This document shows, one piece after another, positions 25,041 through 33,833 of a DNA stretch of 64,000 bases (its first letter is position 1; every line of letters begins with the position of its first letter). Made by a program: the position numbers and the translations under genes. The stretch spans positions 337,501 through 401,500 of the forward strand of contig NZ_CP150496.1 of the NCBI RefSeq assembly GCF_038019025.1, given 5' to 3'. Origin of the DNA: Polaribacter marinaquae. Lineage in GTDB: Bacteria > Bacteroidota > Bacteroidia > Flavobacteriales > Flavobacteriaceae. Below the pieces are notes generated by a model, which saw nothing but the letters and a program-made list of their open reading frames with translations, was not told the DNA's origin and did not search any database.

Positions 25041-25541
25041 ATGAAGAAAGTATTATTTATTGCGTTTTTAGCAATAGCAGGTTTAGGTAAAGTAAATGCA
25101 CAAGAAGGTGTTTTAAATGGAGGTTTTAATGTTGGTTTACCAACAGGAGACGTAAGTGATCTAACTAGTTTTACTTTAGGAGCAGAGTTAAATTATATGT
25201 TTCCGGTAGCTGAAGGTTTCACATTAGGACCATCTGTACAATATTCGCACTTTTTTGGAGAAGAAGTAGAAACTATTGGAGGTACATTTGATGTATCAGA
25301 TTCTTCTTTCTTACCAATTTCTGGTGCAGCAAGATTTAACGTTTCAGAAAAATTTGTTTTAGGAGCTAACATTGGTTACGCTTTAGGATTAGATGAAGGA
25401 AACGATGGTGGTTTTTATTACAGACCAATTGTTGGTTACAAAATTGGAGATACGACACAATTAAATTTATCATATTCGGGTATTAGCAATGATAATCTAA
25501 CATTTTCTAACGTAAGTTTAGGGGTAATGTTCGGAATCTAA
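25041..25541 (+). CDS. Outer-membrane beta-barrel protein
   Basis: 166 residues from ATG 25041, with a clean signal peptide (MKKVLFIAFLAIAGLGKVNAQ). An upstream in-frame extension to 24975 would spoil it. The mature part alternates Gly-rich amphipathic strands (GGFNVGLPTGDVSD, FTLGPSVQYSHFF, FVLGANIGYALGLDEG) and ends in a hydrophobic strand with terminal Ile (LGVMFGI). This is typical of small 8-stranded barrels of the OmpW/OmpA-like/porin-family type. The specific function is unknown. Confidence 0.85.
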   Translation: MKKVLFIAFLAIAGLGKVNAQEGVLNGGFNVGLPTGDVSDLTSFTLGAELNYMFPVAEGFTLGPSVQYSHFFGEEVETIGGTFDVSDSSFLPISGAARFNVSEKFVLGANIGYALGLDEGNDGGFYYRPIVGYKIGDTTQLNLSYSGISNDNLTFSNVSLGVMFGI

Positions 25542-25566
25542 GTTAGATTATTGATTATAATACACC

Positions 25567-25597
25567 AAAACGGAGGCAAATGCCTCCGTTTTTTTTG
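25567..25597 (+). terminator. Rho-independent terminator of the barrel gene
   Basis: AAACGGAGGCA and TGCCTCCGTTT form a strong GC-rich stem followed by a T-run. Confidence 0.9.
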
Positions 25598-25608
25598 TAA
25601 AAAAAATG

Positions 25609-25616
25609 TATTTTTG
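25609..25616 (+). promoter_or_regulatory. -7 promoter element directly before aroQ
   Basis: TATTTTTG matches TAnnTTTG exactly but ends only 4 bases before the aroQ ATG. If it is used, transcription would start at or near the start codon, giving a leaderless message. Confidence 0.4.
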
Positions 25617-25620
25617 AAAT

Positions 25621-26034
25621 ATGAAAATAATTATAATTAACGGACCAAATTTAAATCTCTTAGGAAAACGTGAACCAGAAATTTATGGTTCTAAATCATT
25701 TGAAGATTATTTTAGAGAATTACAATTAAAATTTGATAACATAGAATTGTTTTATTTTCAAAGTAATGTTGAAGGAGAACTTATCAATAAATTACATGAG
25801 GTGGGATTTTCTTATGATGGCATTATTTTAAACGCCGCGGCTTACACGCATACTTCTGTTGGCTTGGGTGATGCAATCAAAGGAATTGACACACCGGTAA
25901 TAGAAGTTCATATCTCTAACATTCATGCAAGAGAAAAATTTAGACAGCACAGTTTTATTTCACCAAATGCTAACGGAGTTTTATTTGGTTTTGGTTTAAA
26001 AGGATACGATTTAGCAATACAGAGTTTTTTATAA
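25621..26034 (+). CDS. aroQ: Type II 3-dehydroquinate dehydratase
   Basis: Third step of the shikimate pathway: 3-dehydroquinate to 3-dehydroshikimate, as a cytoplasmic dodecamer. 137 residues. The N-terminal motif INGPNLNLLGKREPEIYG holds the catalytic Tyr22 and flexible-lid Arg17. NAAAYTHTSVG and EVHISNIHAREKFR hold the substrate-binding and catalytic His102 region. Length is slightly shorter than the usual 145-150. It overlaps the convergent GNAT gene by 6 bases. Confidence 0.96.
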   Translation: MKIIIINGPNLNLLGKREPEIYGSKSFEDYFRELQLKFDNIELFYFQSNVEGELINKLHEVGFSYDGIILNAAAYTHTSVGLGDAIKGIDTPVIEVHISNIHAREKFRQHSFISPNANGVLFGFGLKGYDLAIQSFL

Positions 26035-26502
26035 ATCAAGTTTCATTTTGATGTTTGCTCTTTCGTAGTGAACATCTTTTTCTAAAGGAATTTCAACAAA
26101 TCCTACTTTTTTATATAGATTTATTGCTGTTTCTAGTTTTCTGTGACTGTAAAGTGTGATATTTTCCCAATTTTTCTCTTTAGCAAATAATATGCAATGA
26201 TTTATCAACCTTTTACCAAACTGTAACCCTTGATATTCTTCTAAAACTGCCATTTTACTTAATTCAAAATAAGATTTTTGGTTGATAAAAGCTGCAGTAC
26301 CTATAATCTTAGAATCAAATTTTAGAAAAAAAACAAATCCTCCATTATCAATAATATATTCTTTAGGATTACTTAAAATTTTTTCGTCATAAGGCTCAAC
26401 ATAAAAGAATTTTTCTAACCAGTTAACATTAAGATTATAAAAATCTTTAGAATACCTATCTTCAAAAGAAATAATTTCAAACGGTAAAATTTTATGAGAC
26501 AT
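26029..26502 (-). CDS. GNAT-family N-acetyltransferase
   Basis: Acetyl-CoA-dependent transferase, 157 residues from the ATG at 26502; a 20-residue extension to 26562 is open but hydrophobic and atypical. The GNAT core is visible as IIGTAAFINQKSYFELSKMAV (motif A strand), YQGLQFGKRLINHCI (the Q/RxxGxG/A acetyl-CoA loop), and LYSHRKLETAINLYKKVGF near the C-terminus. The substrate is not predictable; it could be a small amine or a protein N-terminus. Confidence 0.88.
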   Translation of the reverse strand: MSHKILPFEIISFEDRYSKDFYNLNVNWLEKFFYVEPYDEKILSNPKEYIIDNGGFVFFLKFDSKIIGTAAFINQKSYFELSKMAVLEEYQGLQFGKRLINHCILFAKEKNWENITLYSHRKLETAINLYKKVGFVEIPLEKDVHYERANIKMKLDL

Positions 26503-26594
26503 AGAATTTTTATGAGTTAAGCTAAATAAGATAATTTTGAACGTAAAAATAATACCTTTCAACGAAAGACAATGATTAATCTATTTAAAAAAAT

Positions 26595-26602
26595 TATATT
26601 TG
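26595..26602 (+). promoter_or_regulatory. -7 promoter element of the polysaccharide operon
   Basis: TATATTTG matches TAnnTTTG exactly, 22 bases before the first gene of the 22-kb polysaccharide operon. No good TTG at 19-20 bases, so the upstream element may be weak or regulated. Confidence 0.45.
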
Positions 26603-26624
26603 TATTAGCCCTATAAAATAAAAA

Positions 26625-27497
26625 ATGCAAAAAGATAAATGGCTTTTTGAAATAACGCCAAAAAACAATTTATTAGACTTAAACTTAAAGGAAGTCTGGC
26701 AGTATCGAGATTTACTTCTTTTGTTTGTAAAAAGAGATGTTGTTACGTTATATAAGCAGACAATTTTAGGTCCACTTTGGTATCTAATTCAACCATTGTT
26801 TACCTCTGTAATATTTACGTTGGTATTTAATAATATCGCAGGTATTTCAACGGGTGAAATTCCACCTTTTTTATTCAATTTAGCAGGTGTAACTACTTGG
26901 AATTATTTTAAAGAATGCTTAACAGCTACTTCTGATACTTTTAAAAAAAATGAAGCAATTTTTGGAAAAGTATACTTTCCGAGAGTTATAATGCCGATGT
27001 CAATAGTGATTTCTAATTTGTTAAAATTTGGTATTCAAATATTTATATTTGTTTGTTTCTATCTTTATTATGTTATTTCAGGATATGACATATTACCAAA
27101 TATATATATATTGTTTTTTCCTTTATTGATAATTGCAATGGGGATGATTGGTTTAGGCTTAGGGATGATTATTTCATCTATGGTAACCAAATATAGAGAT
27201 TTAACTTTTTTAGTATCTTTTGGTGTTCAGTTGCTGATGTATTTATCAGCAGTGATGTATCCTTTAGATTTAATGAGAGAAAAGTTAATAAATGCTGAAA
27301 AAGGAACTGATTATTCTTGGGTTGTAGATATAAATCCTATAGCACATTTAATAGAATTTGGTAGATTTATACTTTTAAGTGATGGTGATTTTTCTTCTTT
27401 CGGAATTGTCTATACATCAATATTTACAGTTATAATTTTCTTTTTAGGATTATTGATTTTTAATAAAACAGAAAAAACTTTTATAGATACTATTTAA
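26625..27497 (+). CDS. wzm: ABC transporter permease for polysaccharide export (Wzm-like)
   Basis: Inner-membrane permease, 290 residues, with six predicted membrane helices and the ABC2_membrane signature region. The N-terminal amphipathic segment VWQYRDLLLLFVKRDVVTLY precedes the first helix. It pairs with the ATPase encoded 2 bases downstream. Such Wzm/Wzt pairs export completed undecaprenyl-linked O-antigen or capsule chains to the periplasm. First gene of the polysaccharide operon. Confidence 0.92.
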   Translation: MQKDKWLFEITPKNNLLDLNLKEVWQYRDLLLLFVKRDVVTLYKQTILGPLWYLIQPLFTSVIFTLVFNNIAGISTGEIPPFLFNLAGVTTWNYFKECLTATSDTFKKNEAIFGKVYFPRVIMPMSIVISNLLKFGIQIFIFVCFYLYYVISGYDILPNIYILFFPLLIIAMGMIGLGLGMIISSMVTKYRDLTFLVSFGVQLLMYLSAVMYPLDLMREKLINAEKGTDYSWVVDINPIAHLIEFGRFILLSDGDFSSFGIVYTSIFTVIIFFLGLLIFNKTEKTFIDTI

Positions 27498-27499
27498 AT

Positions 27500-28768
27500 A
27501 TGAGTAAGGAAGTTATTTTAAAAGTTGAAAATTTATCTAAACAATATCGTTTAGGAACTTTAGGTACAGGAACAATAAGCCATGACTTAAATCGTTTTCT
27601 AGCTAAAATTCGAGGAAAAGAAGACCCGTATTTAAAAATTGGTGAATCTAATGACAGAGCATCTAAAGGAGAATCAGAATATGTTTGGGCGTTAAAAGAC
27701 ATCAATTTTGAAGTGAAGAAAGGAGAAGTTCTAGGAATTATTGGTAAAAACGGAGCGGGAAAATCAACATTATTAAAGATACTTTCTAAAGTAACTGGTC
27801 CAACCACAGGTTCAATAAAATCAAATGGAAGAATTGCTTCTTTGTTAGAAGTTGGTACTGGTTTTCATCCAGAAATGACAGGGAAAGAAAATATCTTTTT
27901 AAATGGCGCTATTCTTGGAATGACAAAAAAAGAAATAGCATCTAAACTAGATGAAATTATAGCATTTTCTGGTTGTGAGCGTTATGTTGATACGCCTGTT
28001 AAACGTTACTCTAGCGGAATGAAAGTGCGTTTGGCATTTGCTGTGGCAGCACATTTAGAACCCGATATTTTAATTGTTGATGAAGTTTTAGCAGTTGGTG
28101 ATGCCGAATTTCAAAAGAAAGCAATAGGTAAAATGCAAGATATTTCTAGAGAAGGAGGTAGAACTGTTTTGTTTGTGAGTCATAATATGGCAGCTGTTAA
28201 GAGTTTGTGTACGAGAGCTTTTGTTATACATAATGGAGCAATTGATTTTGAAGGTAAAGTAGAGGATGCTATTAATGAGTATTTAAAAGGAGGGAAAGCT
28301 AATTCTTACAAAGAAAATTATGATATTAGAAAAGGAAATGGTTTAATTAAAGTAGTAAAAACTGAAATATATGGAGAAAACCAAAACTTATCACCTCAAA
28401 CTGCAAAACCTTTTCATTTAGAGTTTTATATAGAAAGCAGTAAAAATAGTATTGAAACTAAAGATCTTCGTTTAGATGTTAAAATAGATGATCAATATGG
28501 ACAGAGAATAGGGTGGTTAAGTAATTGGTTATATAAAGTAGAAAATCTTGAAAAACCTAATTCAATTTTATTTAAAGTAGAAAACTTACAGTTAAATGTA
28601 GGAAGATATTATATAAGTACAGACATGTATTATAATAATACTAGAACAGATTGGTTACAAAACTATATGTATTTTGATGTTACGGAAGGTGATTACTATA
28701 CTAATGGAAAAGTGATTCCTATTGAAGAAGCTAGAATTTTATTAGATTTTAATGTAAGTTTTAAGTAA
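27500..28768 (+). CDS. wzt: ABC transporter ATPase for polysaccharide export (Wzt-like, with C-terminal domain)
   Basis: 422-residue ATPase partner of Wzm. The nucleotide-binding domain has Walker A GKNGAGKST (82-90), signature YSSGMKVRLAFAVA and Walker B ILIVDEVLAVGDAEF. An unusual insertion of about 40 residues (21-60) precedes the ATP-binding core, as in other Wzt proteins. From about 270 a C-terminal beta domain of the Wzt_C type follows, which in studied O-antigen systems recognises the chain's terminal modification. That implies the exported glycan carries a capping group. Ends with a TAATG overlap to the next gene. Confidence 0.93.
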   Translation: MSKEVILKVENLSKQYRLGTLGTGTISHDLNRFLAKIRGKEDPYLKIGESNDRASKGESEYVWALKDINFEVKKGEVLGIIGKNGAGKSTLLKILSKVTGPTTGSIKSNGRIASLLEVGTGFHPEMTGKENIFLNGAILGMTKKEIASKLDEIIAFSGCERYVDTPVKRYSSGMKVRLAFAVAAHLEPDILIVDEVLAVGDAEFQKKAIGKMQDISREGGRTVLFVSHNMAAVKSLCTRAFVIHNGAIDFEGKVEDAINEYLKGGKANSYKENYDIRKGNGLIKVVKTEIYGENQNLSPQTAKPFHLEFYIESSKNSIETKDLRLDVKIDDQYGQRIGWLSNWLYKVENLEKPNSILFKVENLQLNVGRYYISTDMYYNNTRTDWLQNYMYFDVTEGDYYTNGKVIPIEEARILLDFNVSFK

Positions 28769-29844
28769 TGAGAATACTATTTATTTGCCCAGATATTAAT
28801 AAACCTACAGGTGGTATTAAACAAATATACAGACAGGTAGATGTTTTAAATAAAAACGGTTTTAAAGCTTTTATCTTACATCAAAACCGTTCTTTTAAAT
28901 GTACATGGTTTTATAATTCTACCCCTATATTATATAATTCTAAGATTTTTAAGGATATAGAGCTTCTAAGGTTTGGGAAACCAAAAGGGTTACAAAAGAT
29001 AAGAAAATTTATAAAGAAAATAGTTACTTTTAAACTTGACAAAATAAATAATCAAAATATAGAAATAACTGAGTCAGATATTTTGGTTTTTCCTGAGGTT
29101 TATGGTAATAAGGTAGCTAAACTATTACCAGATATAAAAAAAGTAATTTATAATCAAGGTTGTTATCAGACTTTTTTTGGACATAATTTAGACTTAAATA
29201 ATAAAGAAACACCATACTTAAGTAAAGATTTAATAGCGATAATAGTAAACTCAGAAAATGGTAAAAAATATATAAATTATTCTTTTCCCAATAAAGATTT
29301 GTATAGAGTACATTATGGTATAGATCGTAATAACTTCTATTATCAAAAAAATAAAAAGAGACAAATAGCTTACATGCCTCGTAGGTTAAGAGTTGATTTG
29401 TTACAAATAATTAATATATTAAAATTTAGAGGTGTTTTAGAAGGTTGGGAATTAGTAGAAATAGATAACATGACAGAGAATCAGGTTGCTAATGTGTTTA
29501 AAGAAAGTGCTATTTTTTTAAATTTTAGTATAAACGAAGGTTTTGGTATGCCACCTGCAGAAGCTATGGCTTGTGGTTGTTTGGTTATCGGTTATCCAGG
29601 AAAAGGAGGAGATGAATTTTTTAAAGAAGAGTTCAGTTATCCAATACCAGATAGAAATGTTTTGATGTATGCACAAAAATTAGAGCAGCTATTACTTAAC
29701 TATGATAAAAATAAATTAAAGCATTTAGAACAAGGTAAAAAAGCATCTGAGTTTATTTTAAAAGAATATGCTATTGAAGTTGAGGAAAATGATATTACAT
29801 CTGTTTGGACTTCAATTTTTGAAAAAAATAATTTTAATAAATAG
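28768..29844 (+). CDS. Glycosyltransferase, GT4-like (GT-B fold)
   Basis: 358 residues. The N-terminus ILFICPDINKPTGGIKQIYR has the glycine-rich acceptor-side loop of GT-B enzymes. The donor-binding EGFGMPPAEAMACG motif with the E-x7-E pattern is near residue 255, followed by YPGKGGDEFF. It starts at a TAATG junction with wzt, so translation is likely coupled. Sugar donor and acceptor cannot be assigned; acts in the cytoplasm on the lipid-linked glycan. Confidence 0.87.
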   Translation: MRILFICPDINKPTGGIKQIYRQVDVLNKNGFKAFILHQNRSFKCTWFYNSTPILYNSKIFKDIELLRFGKPKGLQKIRKFIKKIVTFKLDKINNQNIEITESDILVFPEVYGNKVAKLLPDIKKVIYNQGCYQTFFGHNLDLNNKETPYLSKDLIAIIVNSENGKKYINYSFPNKDLYRVHYGIDRNNFYYQKNKKRQIAYMPRRLRVDLLQIINILKFRGVLEGWELVEIDNMTENQVANVFKESAIFLNFSINEGFGMPPAEAMACGCLVIGYPGKGGDEFFKEEFSYPIPDRNVLMYAQKLEQLLLNYDKNKLKHLEQGKKASEFILKEYAIEVEENDITSVWTSIFEKNNFNK

Positions 29845-29880
29845 TTTATTTATAACCATCTTATTATTTTAAAATTAAAT

Positions 29881-30795
29881 ATGCATAAGGTTTCTATTAT
29901 TTTACCCAGTTATAATCATAAACAATATTTGTTAGATAGATTACATACAATCAAAAATCAAACATATAAGTATTGGGAGTTAGTTATAATAGATGATGCA
30001 TCTACAGATGGTAGTATAGAAGTGCTTAAAAAGTTTAAGGAGGAAAATTCAAATAAAATATCAAATTTTATTGTTAACAAAAAAAATTCTGGTAGCGGAT
30101 ATAAATCTTGGCAAAAAGGAATAGAATTAGCAAAAGGAAAATATATATGGATTGCTGAAACAGATGATTATTCTGATTGTTTTTTTTTAGAAAAATTAGT
30201 TAATGCCTTAGAGAATAATTCTAAAGCAGCTTTAGCTTTCTGCAATTCTTTTTATGTTAATAAACATAGAAAAAAAATGTATACTTCTGAAAAAAGAACA
30301 CATGATTTAGAGGTAAAGAAAAAAACATCAAAAGTGTTTGATAATAAGCTTTTTATGGATACTGTTCTTTTTAACCCATACATTACAAACGGAAGTGCAG
30401 TTGTGTTTAAGAACCCTTCTGATAATATCCCAAATAAATTATTTAGTTACAAACAATCATCTGATATGTTTTTATGGACTTATTTAATAAAAGATAGGAG
30501 TTTTGTATTTGTAAATGAGCATTTAAATTATTTTAGAAGACACGAAAATTCTACTACTGTAAAAAATAATATTAGTAATTTAAAAATGATTTATTCAGAA
30601 AAAATATCTTTTTTAAATTATTTTAATTTTAAAGATAAAAAAAAGGAATTTTTACAACATTACATTAAGTATTATGTATGGAACAACAAAAAACAGTGGT
30701 ATAAAATAAAATTTTTATATCGGCTAAATGATAATAGGTTTTTAGCTTTTTTATATTACAAACATCTACTTAGATTTTTGATAAACAAAATTTAA
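29881..30795 (+). CDS. Glycosyltransferase family 2 (GT-A fold)
   Basis: 304 residues. The GT2 N-terminus VSIILPSYNHKQYL and IIDDASTDGS form the nucleotide-binding region, and AETDDYSD supplies the DxD-like metal site near residue 100. A basic C-terminal tail ends in aromatic/Lys-rich helices that may touch the membrane. It is separated from the previous gene by 36 bases, one of the larger gaps in the operon, and lies 3 bases before another GT2. Confidence 0.88.
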   Translation: MHKVSIILPSYNHKQYLLDRLHTIKNQTYKYWELVIIDDASTDGSIEVLKKFKEENSNKISNFIVNKKNSGSGYKSWQKGIELAKGKYIWIAETDDYSDCFFLEKLVNALENNSKAALAFCNSFYVNKHRKKMYTSEKRTHDLEVKKKTSKVFDNKLFMDTVLFNPYITNGSAVVFKNPSDNIPNKLFSYKQSSDMFLWTYLIKDRSFVFVNEHLNYFRRHENSTTVKNNISNLKMIYSEKISFLNYFNFKDKKKEFLQHYIKYYVWNNKKQWYKIKFLYRLNDNRFLAFLYYKHLLRFLINKI

Positions 30796-30798
30796 AAA

Positions 30799-31662
30799 AT
30801 GGCTAAAAATAACTTATTAGTGTCGGTAATTATACCAACATACAATAGAAAGCAATATTTAGAAAAAACAATACTAAGTGTATTAAACCAAACATACAAA
30901 AACATAGAAGTATTAGTTATAGATGATGGGTCTTCTGATAATTATGCTAAATCCGTTTGTGAAAAATTTGAAAAGTGTTTTTACTATTACAAAAATAATG
31001 GAGGAGTCTCATCTGCAAGGAATTACGGAGTAAGAAAAGCAAAAGGAAGCTTTATTGCTTTTTTAGATGATGATGATATATGGGTGAAAGAAAAATTAAA
31101 AATCCAAATAAATGCTCTAATTAATCATAATGATATTGATTGTGTACATGGTCCTGTAGAAGTGATAGATGAGTGTGATAATAGGAAAGGTATATTCTAT
31201 GGAGCTTCAAAAGAAAAAACACATAAAAGATCTGGATATGTTTTTTGGAATGCACTGGGAGTGTGGCTAGTAAAAGCCTCTACACCACTTATTAGAAAAG
31301 AAGTTTTTAAAGGAAATCTTTTTTTTGATGAAGATATAGAAGTAGGAGAAGATACAGATTTTTACCAAAGAATGTTTTTTAAACACAAAGTGTTGTATAT
31401 TGACAAAGTTTTAACTCAATATAGAGTATATTCGGAGAGTAAAAGTTTATCATCTCAAGTAGAAAAATATAACGGGCTTGAGAAAAAAATTTTTAATAAT
31501 TTTGTTAAAATGGGAATAAAAAATCCAATTATTTTAAATAAAGTTGCTAGAAAATTATTGCTTTCAAAAATTAAGAATTTAAATAAATCTAACAATAATA
31601 TAAAATTAGGCTTTTTTGAAAAGTATTTTTTACCAATTCATACCTTAAAAAATATAAAATGA
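30799..31662 (+). CDS. Glycosyltransferase family 2 (GT-A fold)
   Basis: 287 residues with VSVIIPTYNRKQYL, VIDDGSSDN, a GVSSARNYGV loop and the metal-binding AFLDDDDIW near residue 95. The catalytic-region pattern EVGEDTDFYQRM (ED motif) is at about 185. It overlaps the epimerase gene by 4 bases (ATGA), indicating coupling. Donor sugar unknown. Confidence 0.9.
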   Translation: MAKNNLLVSVIIPTYNRKQYLEKTILSVLNQTYKNIEVLVIDDGSSDNYAKSVCEKFEKCFYYYKNNGGVSSARNYGVRKAKGSFIAFLDDDDIWVKEKLKIQINALINHNDIDCVHGPVEVIDECDNRKGIFYGASKEKTHKRSGYVFWNALGVWLVKASTPLIRKEVFKGNLFFDEDIEVGEDTDFYQRMFFKHKVLYIDKVLTQYRVYSESKSLSSQVEKYNGLEKKIFNNFVKMGIKNPIILNKVARKLLLSKIKNLNKSNNNIKLGFFEKYFLPIHTLKNIK

Positions 31663-32600
31663 TGACACATATTTTGGTTACAGGAGGAGCAGGAAATGTT
31701 GGAAGTTCTCTGGTAGCAAAACTTTCAGAGAATAAGAATAACAAAATAATTGTTTTTGATAATTTGTTAACAGGTAATCTTAACAAGGTTCCAAAAAAAG
31801 AAAATGTAATATTTATTAAAGGAAATGTTAATGACTATAATGATATTTCAGGAGTTTTTTTTAGATATAATTTTAATTATGTTTTCCATTTTGCTGCAGT
31901 AGTAGGTGTACAAAGAACATTAAATAACCCTCTTTGGGTATTAGAAGATATTAAAGGATTTGACAATATTTTAAAATTATGTAAAAACACGAATGTAAAT
32001 CGTGTCTACTTCTCATCTTCGTCTGAAGTTTATGGAGAACCTTTTGAAATACCTCAGAATGAAAAAACAACACCTTTAAATTCTAAATTACCTTATGCTA
32101 TAGTTAAAAATTTAGGAGAATCGTATTTAAAATCTTATCATCAAGAATTTAATTTACAATATTGTATTTTTAGGTTTTTTAACACTTATGGGCCCAACCA
32201 AAGTGATGATTTTGTAGTTCCAAAGTTTATTGACTTAGCTTTAAGAAATGAAAATATAACCCTTTATGGAGACGGTTTACAGACAAGAACTTTTTGTTAT
32301 ATTGATGATAATATTGATACCATTATTAATATACATGAAAACTCTTTAGTAAAAAATGATGTTATTAATATTGGAAATGATATAGAATTAACTGTAAAAA
32401 AATTAGCTGAGTTAGTTGTTAAATTAACCAAATCAAAATCAAAAATAGTTCATGTACCAGCCTTAAAAGAAGGAGATATGAACAGGAGATGTCCTGATAT
32501 TCAAAAGATGAAGAAAATCTTGCAAAGAGACTTAGTTTCTGTAGAAGAAGGAATTCTTAGATTAATTGATTTTAAGAAAAACAGTACAAATGTTATCTAA
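31659..32600 (+). CDS. NAD-dependent sugar epimerase/dehydratase (extended SDR)
   Basis: 313 residues. Rossmann motif TGGAGNVGS near residue 8, active-site YFSSSSEVYGEP, and catalytic YAIVK (YxxxK) near residue 147, then RFFNTYGPNQ, a nucleotide-sugar-binding motif of GalE/UXS-type enzymes. It most likely makes or modifies a nucleotide sugar for this polysaccharide; whether epimerase or decarboxylase cannot be decided. Starts ATGATG within the end of the upstream GT gene. Confidence 0.9.
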   Translation: MMTHILVTGGAGNVGSSLVAKLSENKNNKIIVFDNLLTGNLNKVPKKENVIFIKGNVNDYNDISGVFFRYNFNYVFHFAAVVGVQRTLNNPLWVLEDIKGFDNILKLCKNTNVNRVYFSSSSEVYGEPFEIPQNEKTTPLNSKLPYAIVKNLGESYLKSYHQEFNLQYCIFRFFNTYGPNQSDDFVVPKFIDLALRNENITLYGDGLQTRTFCYIDDNIDTIINIHENSLVKNDVINIGNDIELTVKKLAELVVKLTKSKSKIVHVPALKEGDMNRRCPDIQKMKKILQRDLVSVEEGILRLIDFKKNSTNVI

Positions 32601-32802
32601 TAAATTAAGAAAGTTTAAAAAAAACATTAAGGATAGGTTATCTAAATCTTGCTGTGTATTTTTAGACGATACAAAAAGACCATACGAAAAAGAAATTTTA
32701 TTAGAATGGAATACATATTTAAAAGGTAATTTAAGATATAAGAAGGTTTATGGTACTATTACCCAGGGTAATAATTTTTCTACAAATCCATTAAGTCACT
32801 AA
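32590..32802 (+). CDS. Small hypothetical protein in the polysaccharide operon
   Basis: 70 residues from ATG 32590, overlapping the end of the epimerase gene by 11 bases and ending 12 bases before the next glycosyltransferase; the frame fills the gap exactly. The N-terminus is highly basic (KLRKFKKNIKDRLSK), followed by CCVFLDDTKRPYEKEIL and an NFSTNPLSH end. No known domain recognised. It could be a genuine small protein or the remnant of a larger enzyme. The tight fit between genes favours translation. Confidence 0.5.
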   Translation: MLSNKLRKFKKNIKDRLSKSCCVFLDDTKRPYEKEILLEWNTYLKGNLRYKKVYGTITQGNNFSTNPLSH

Positions 32803-32814
32803 AAATTATTATCT

Positions 32815-33831
32815 ATGAGGATTGGAAATAACCCTGCTAAAGAAAATAGTAATTTAAAAATAGAATCATATCATAGGGTTGTTATACCCGTATATATACC
32901 AAATTTAACAGAAGACTATTTTAAAGATGGTTTAAAAATATTAGTTTTATGTTTAGAATCTCTTTTATTAACAATACATTCTAAAACTAGAGTTACTCTC
33001 ATAAATAATAATTGCTGTTCTGAAGTTGTTGATTATTTGCAAAAAATATATCAATCTAACGATTTAGTAGATCAGTTGCTACATTCTAAAATTAATTTAG
33101 GGAAAATAAATGCAATATATGCAGCAGTAAAAAGTAATTTAGAACCTTTAATATCCATTTCGGATGCAGATGTGATGTTTTTACCTAATTGGCAAAAAGA
33201 AGTAGAAAAAATAATAAATGTATTTCCAGAGGCAGGTATGGTTTCTCCTGTACCAACAAGTTTAGGCTATAGATCAAAATATATGTTTAACACTATATAT
33301 TATGCCTTAACGAAAGGTAAATTGAAATTTTCTGATGTTGAAGATTCTGATGCATTGGTGAATTTTCAAAAAAGTATAGGAAGAGAAAAAATGTATAACA
33401 AACAGCATTTAAGTAAATATTTAACAATTAGTAAAGATGAGACTAATGCTGTAATAGGTTGCGGTCATTTTGTGGCTACTTTTAGAGCTGAAGTTTTTAA
33501 GAAAAGTCCTAATGAGGTTTGTAAGCTTAAAATTGTTGGAGGTAGTGAGTCTGATTATTTTGATATACCAAATGATAAAGCCAATTTGCTTAGACTAGCT
33601 ACTACAAGTAATTATGCGTATCATTTAGGAAACACCATAGAGCAATGGATGATAGAGAAGTTGGACAGGATTAAAGAAAGTAATTTTACAAATAGTCCTT
33701 TAAAATCTCTGTCTGATGTAAAATATGTTAAAAAGCATGGTTATTTCATAGGTAAAATGTTACATAAAGTTTTGTTTAATAAAGCAAAAAAAGTATATTT
33801 TTCATACAAAGGAATGAAAGCAGATTATTAA
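32815..33831 (+). CDS. Glycosyltransferase, GT2/GT-A-like
   Basis: 338 residues. VVIPVYIPNLTE replaces the usual short GT2 opening and carries an insertion before KILVLCLESLLLTIHSKTRVTLINNN. ISISDADVMF is the DxD metal site near residue 120. A GCGHFVATFRAEVF segment near 220 resembles the acceptor-side loop of GT2 enzymes. A variant of the family A fold; donor unknown. It directly follows the 70-residue ORF. Confidence 0.8.
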   Translation: MRIGNNPAKENSNLKIESYHRVVIPVYIPNLTEDYFKDGLKILVLCLESLLLTIHSKTRVTLINNNCCSEVVDYLQKIYQSNDLVDQLLHSKINLGKINAIYAAVKSNLEPLISISDADVMFLPNWQKEVEKIINVFPEAGMVSPVPTSLGYRSKYMFNTIYYALTKGKLKFSDVEDSDALVNFQKSIGREKMYNKQHLSKYLTISKDETNAVIGCGHFVATFRAEVFKKSPNEVCKLKIVGGSESDYFDIPNDKANLLRLATTSNYAYHLGNTIEQWMIEKLDRIKESNFTNSPLKSLSDVKYVKKHGYFIGKMLHKVLFNKAKKVYFSYKGMKADY

Positions 33832-33833
33832 TT

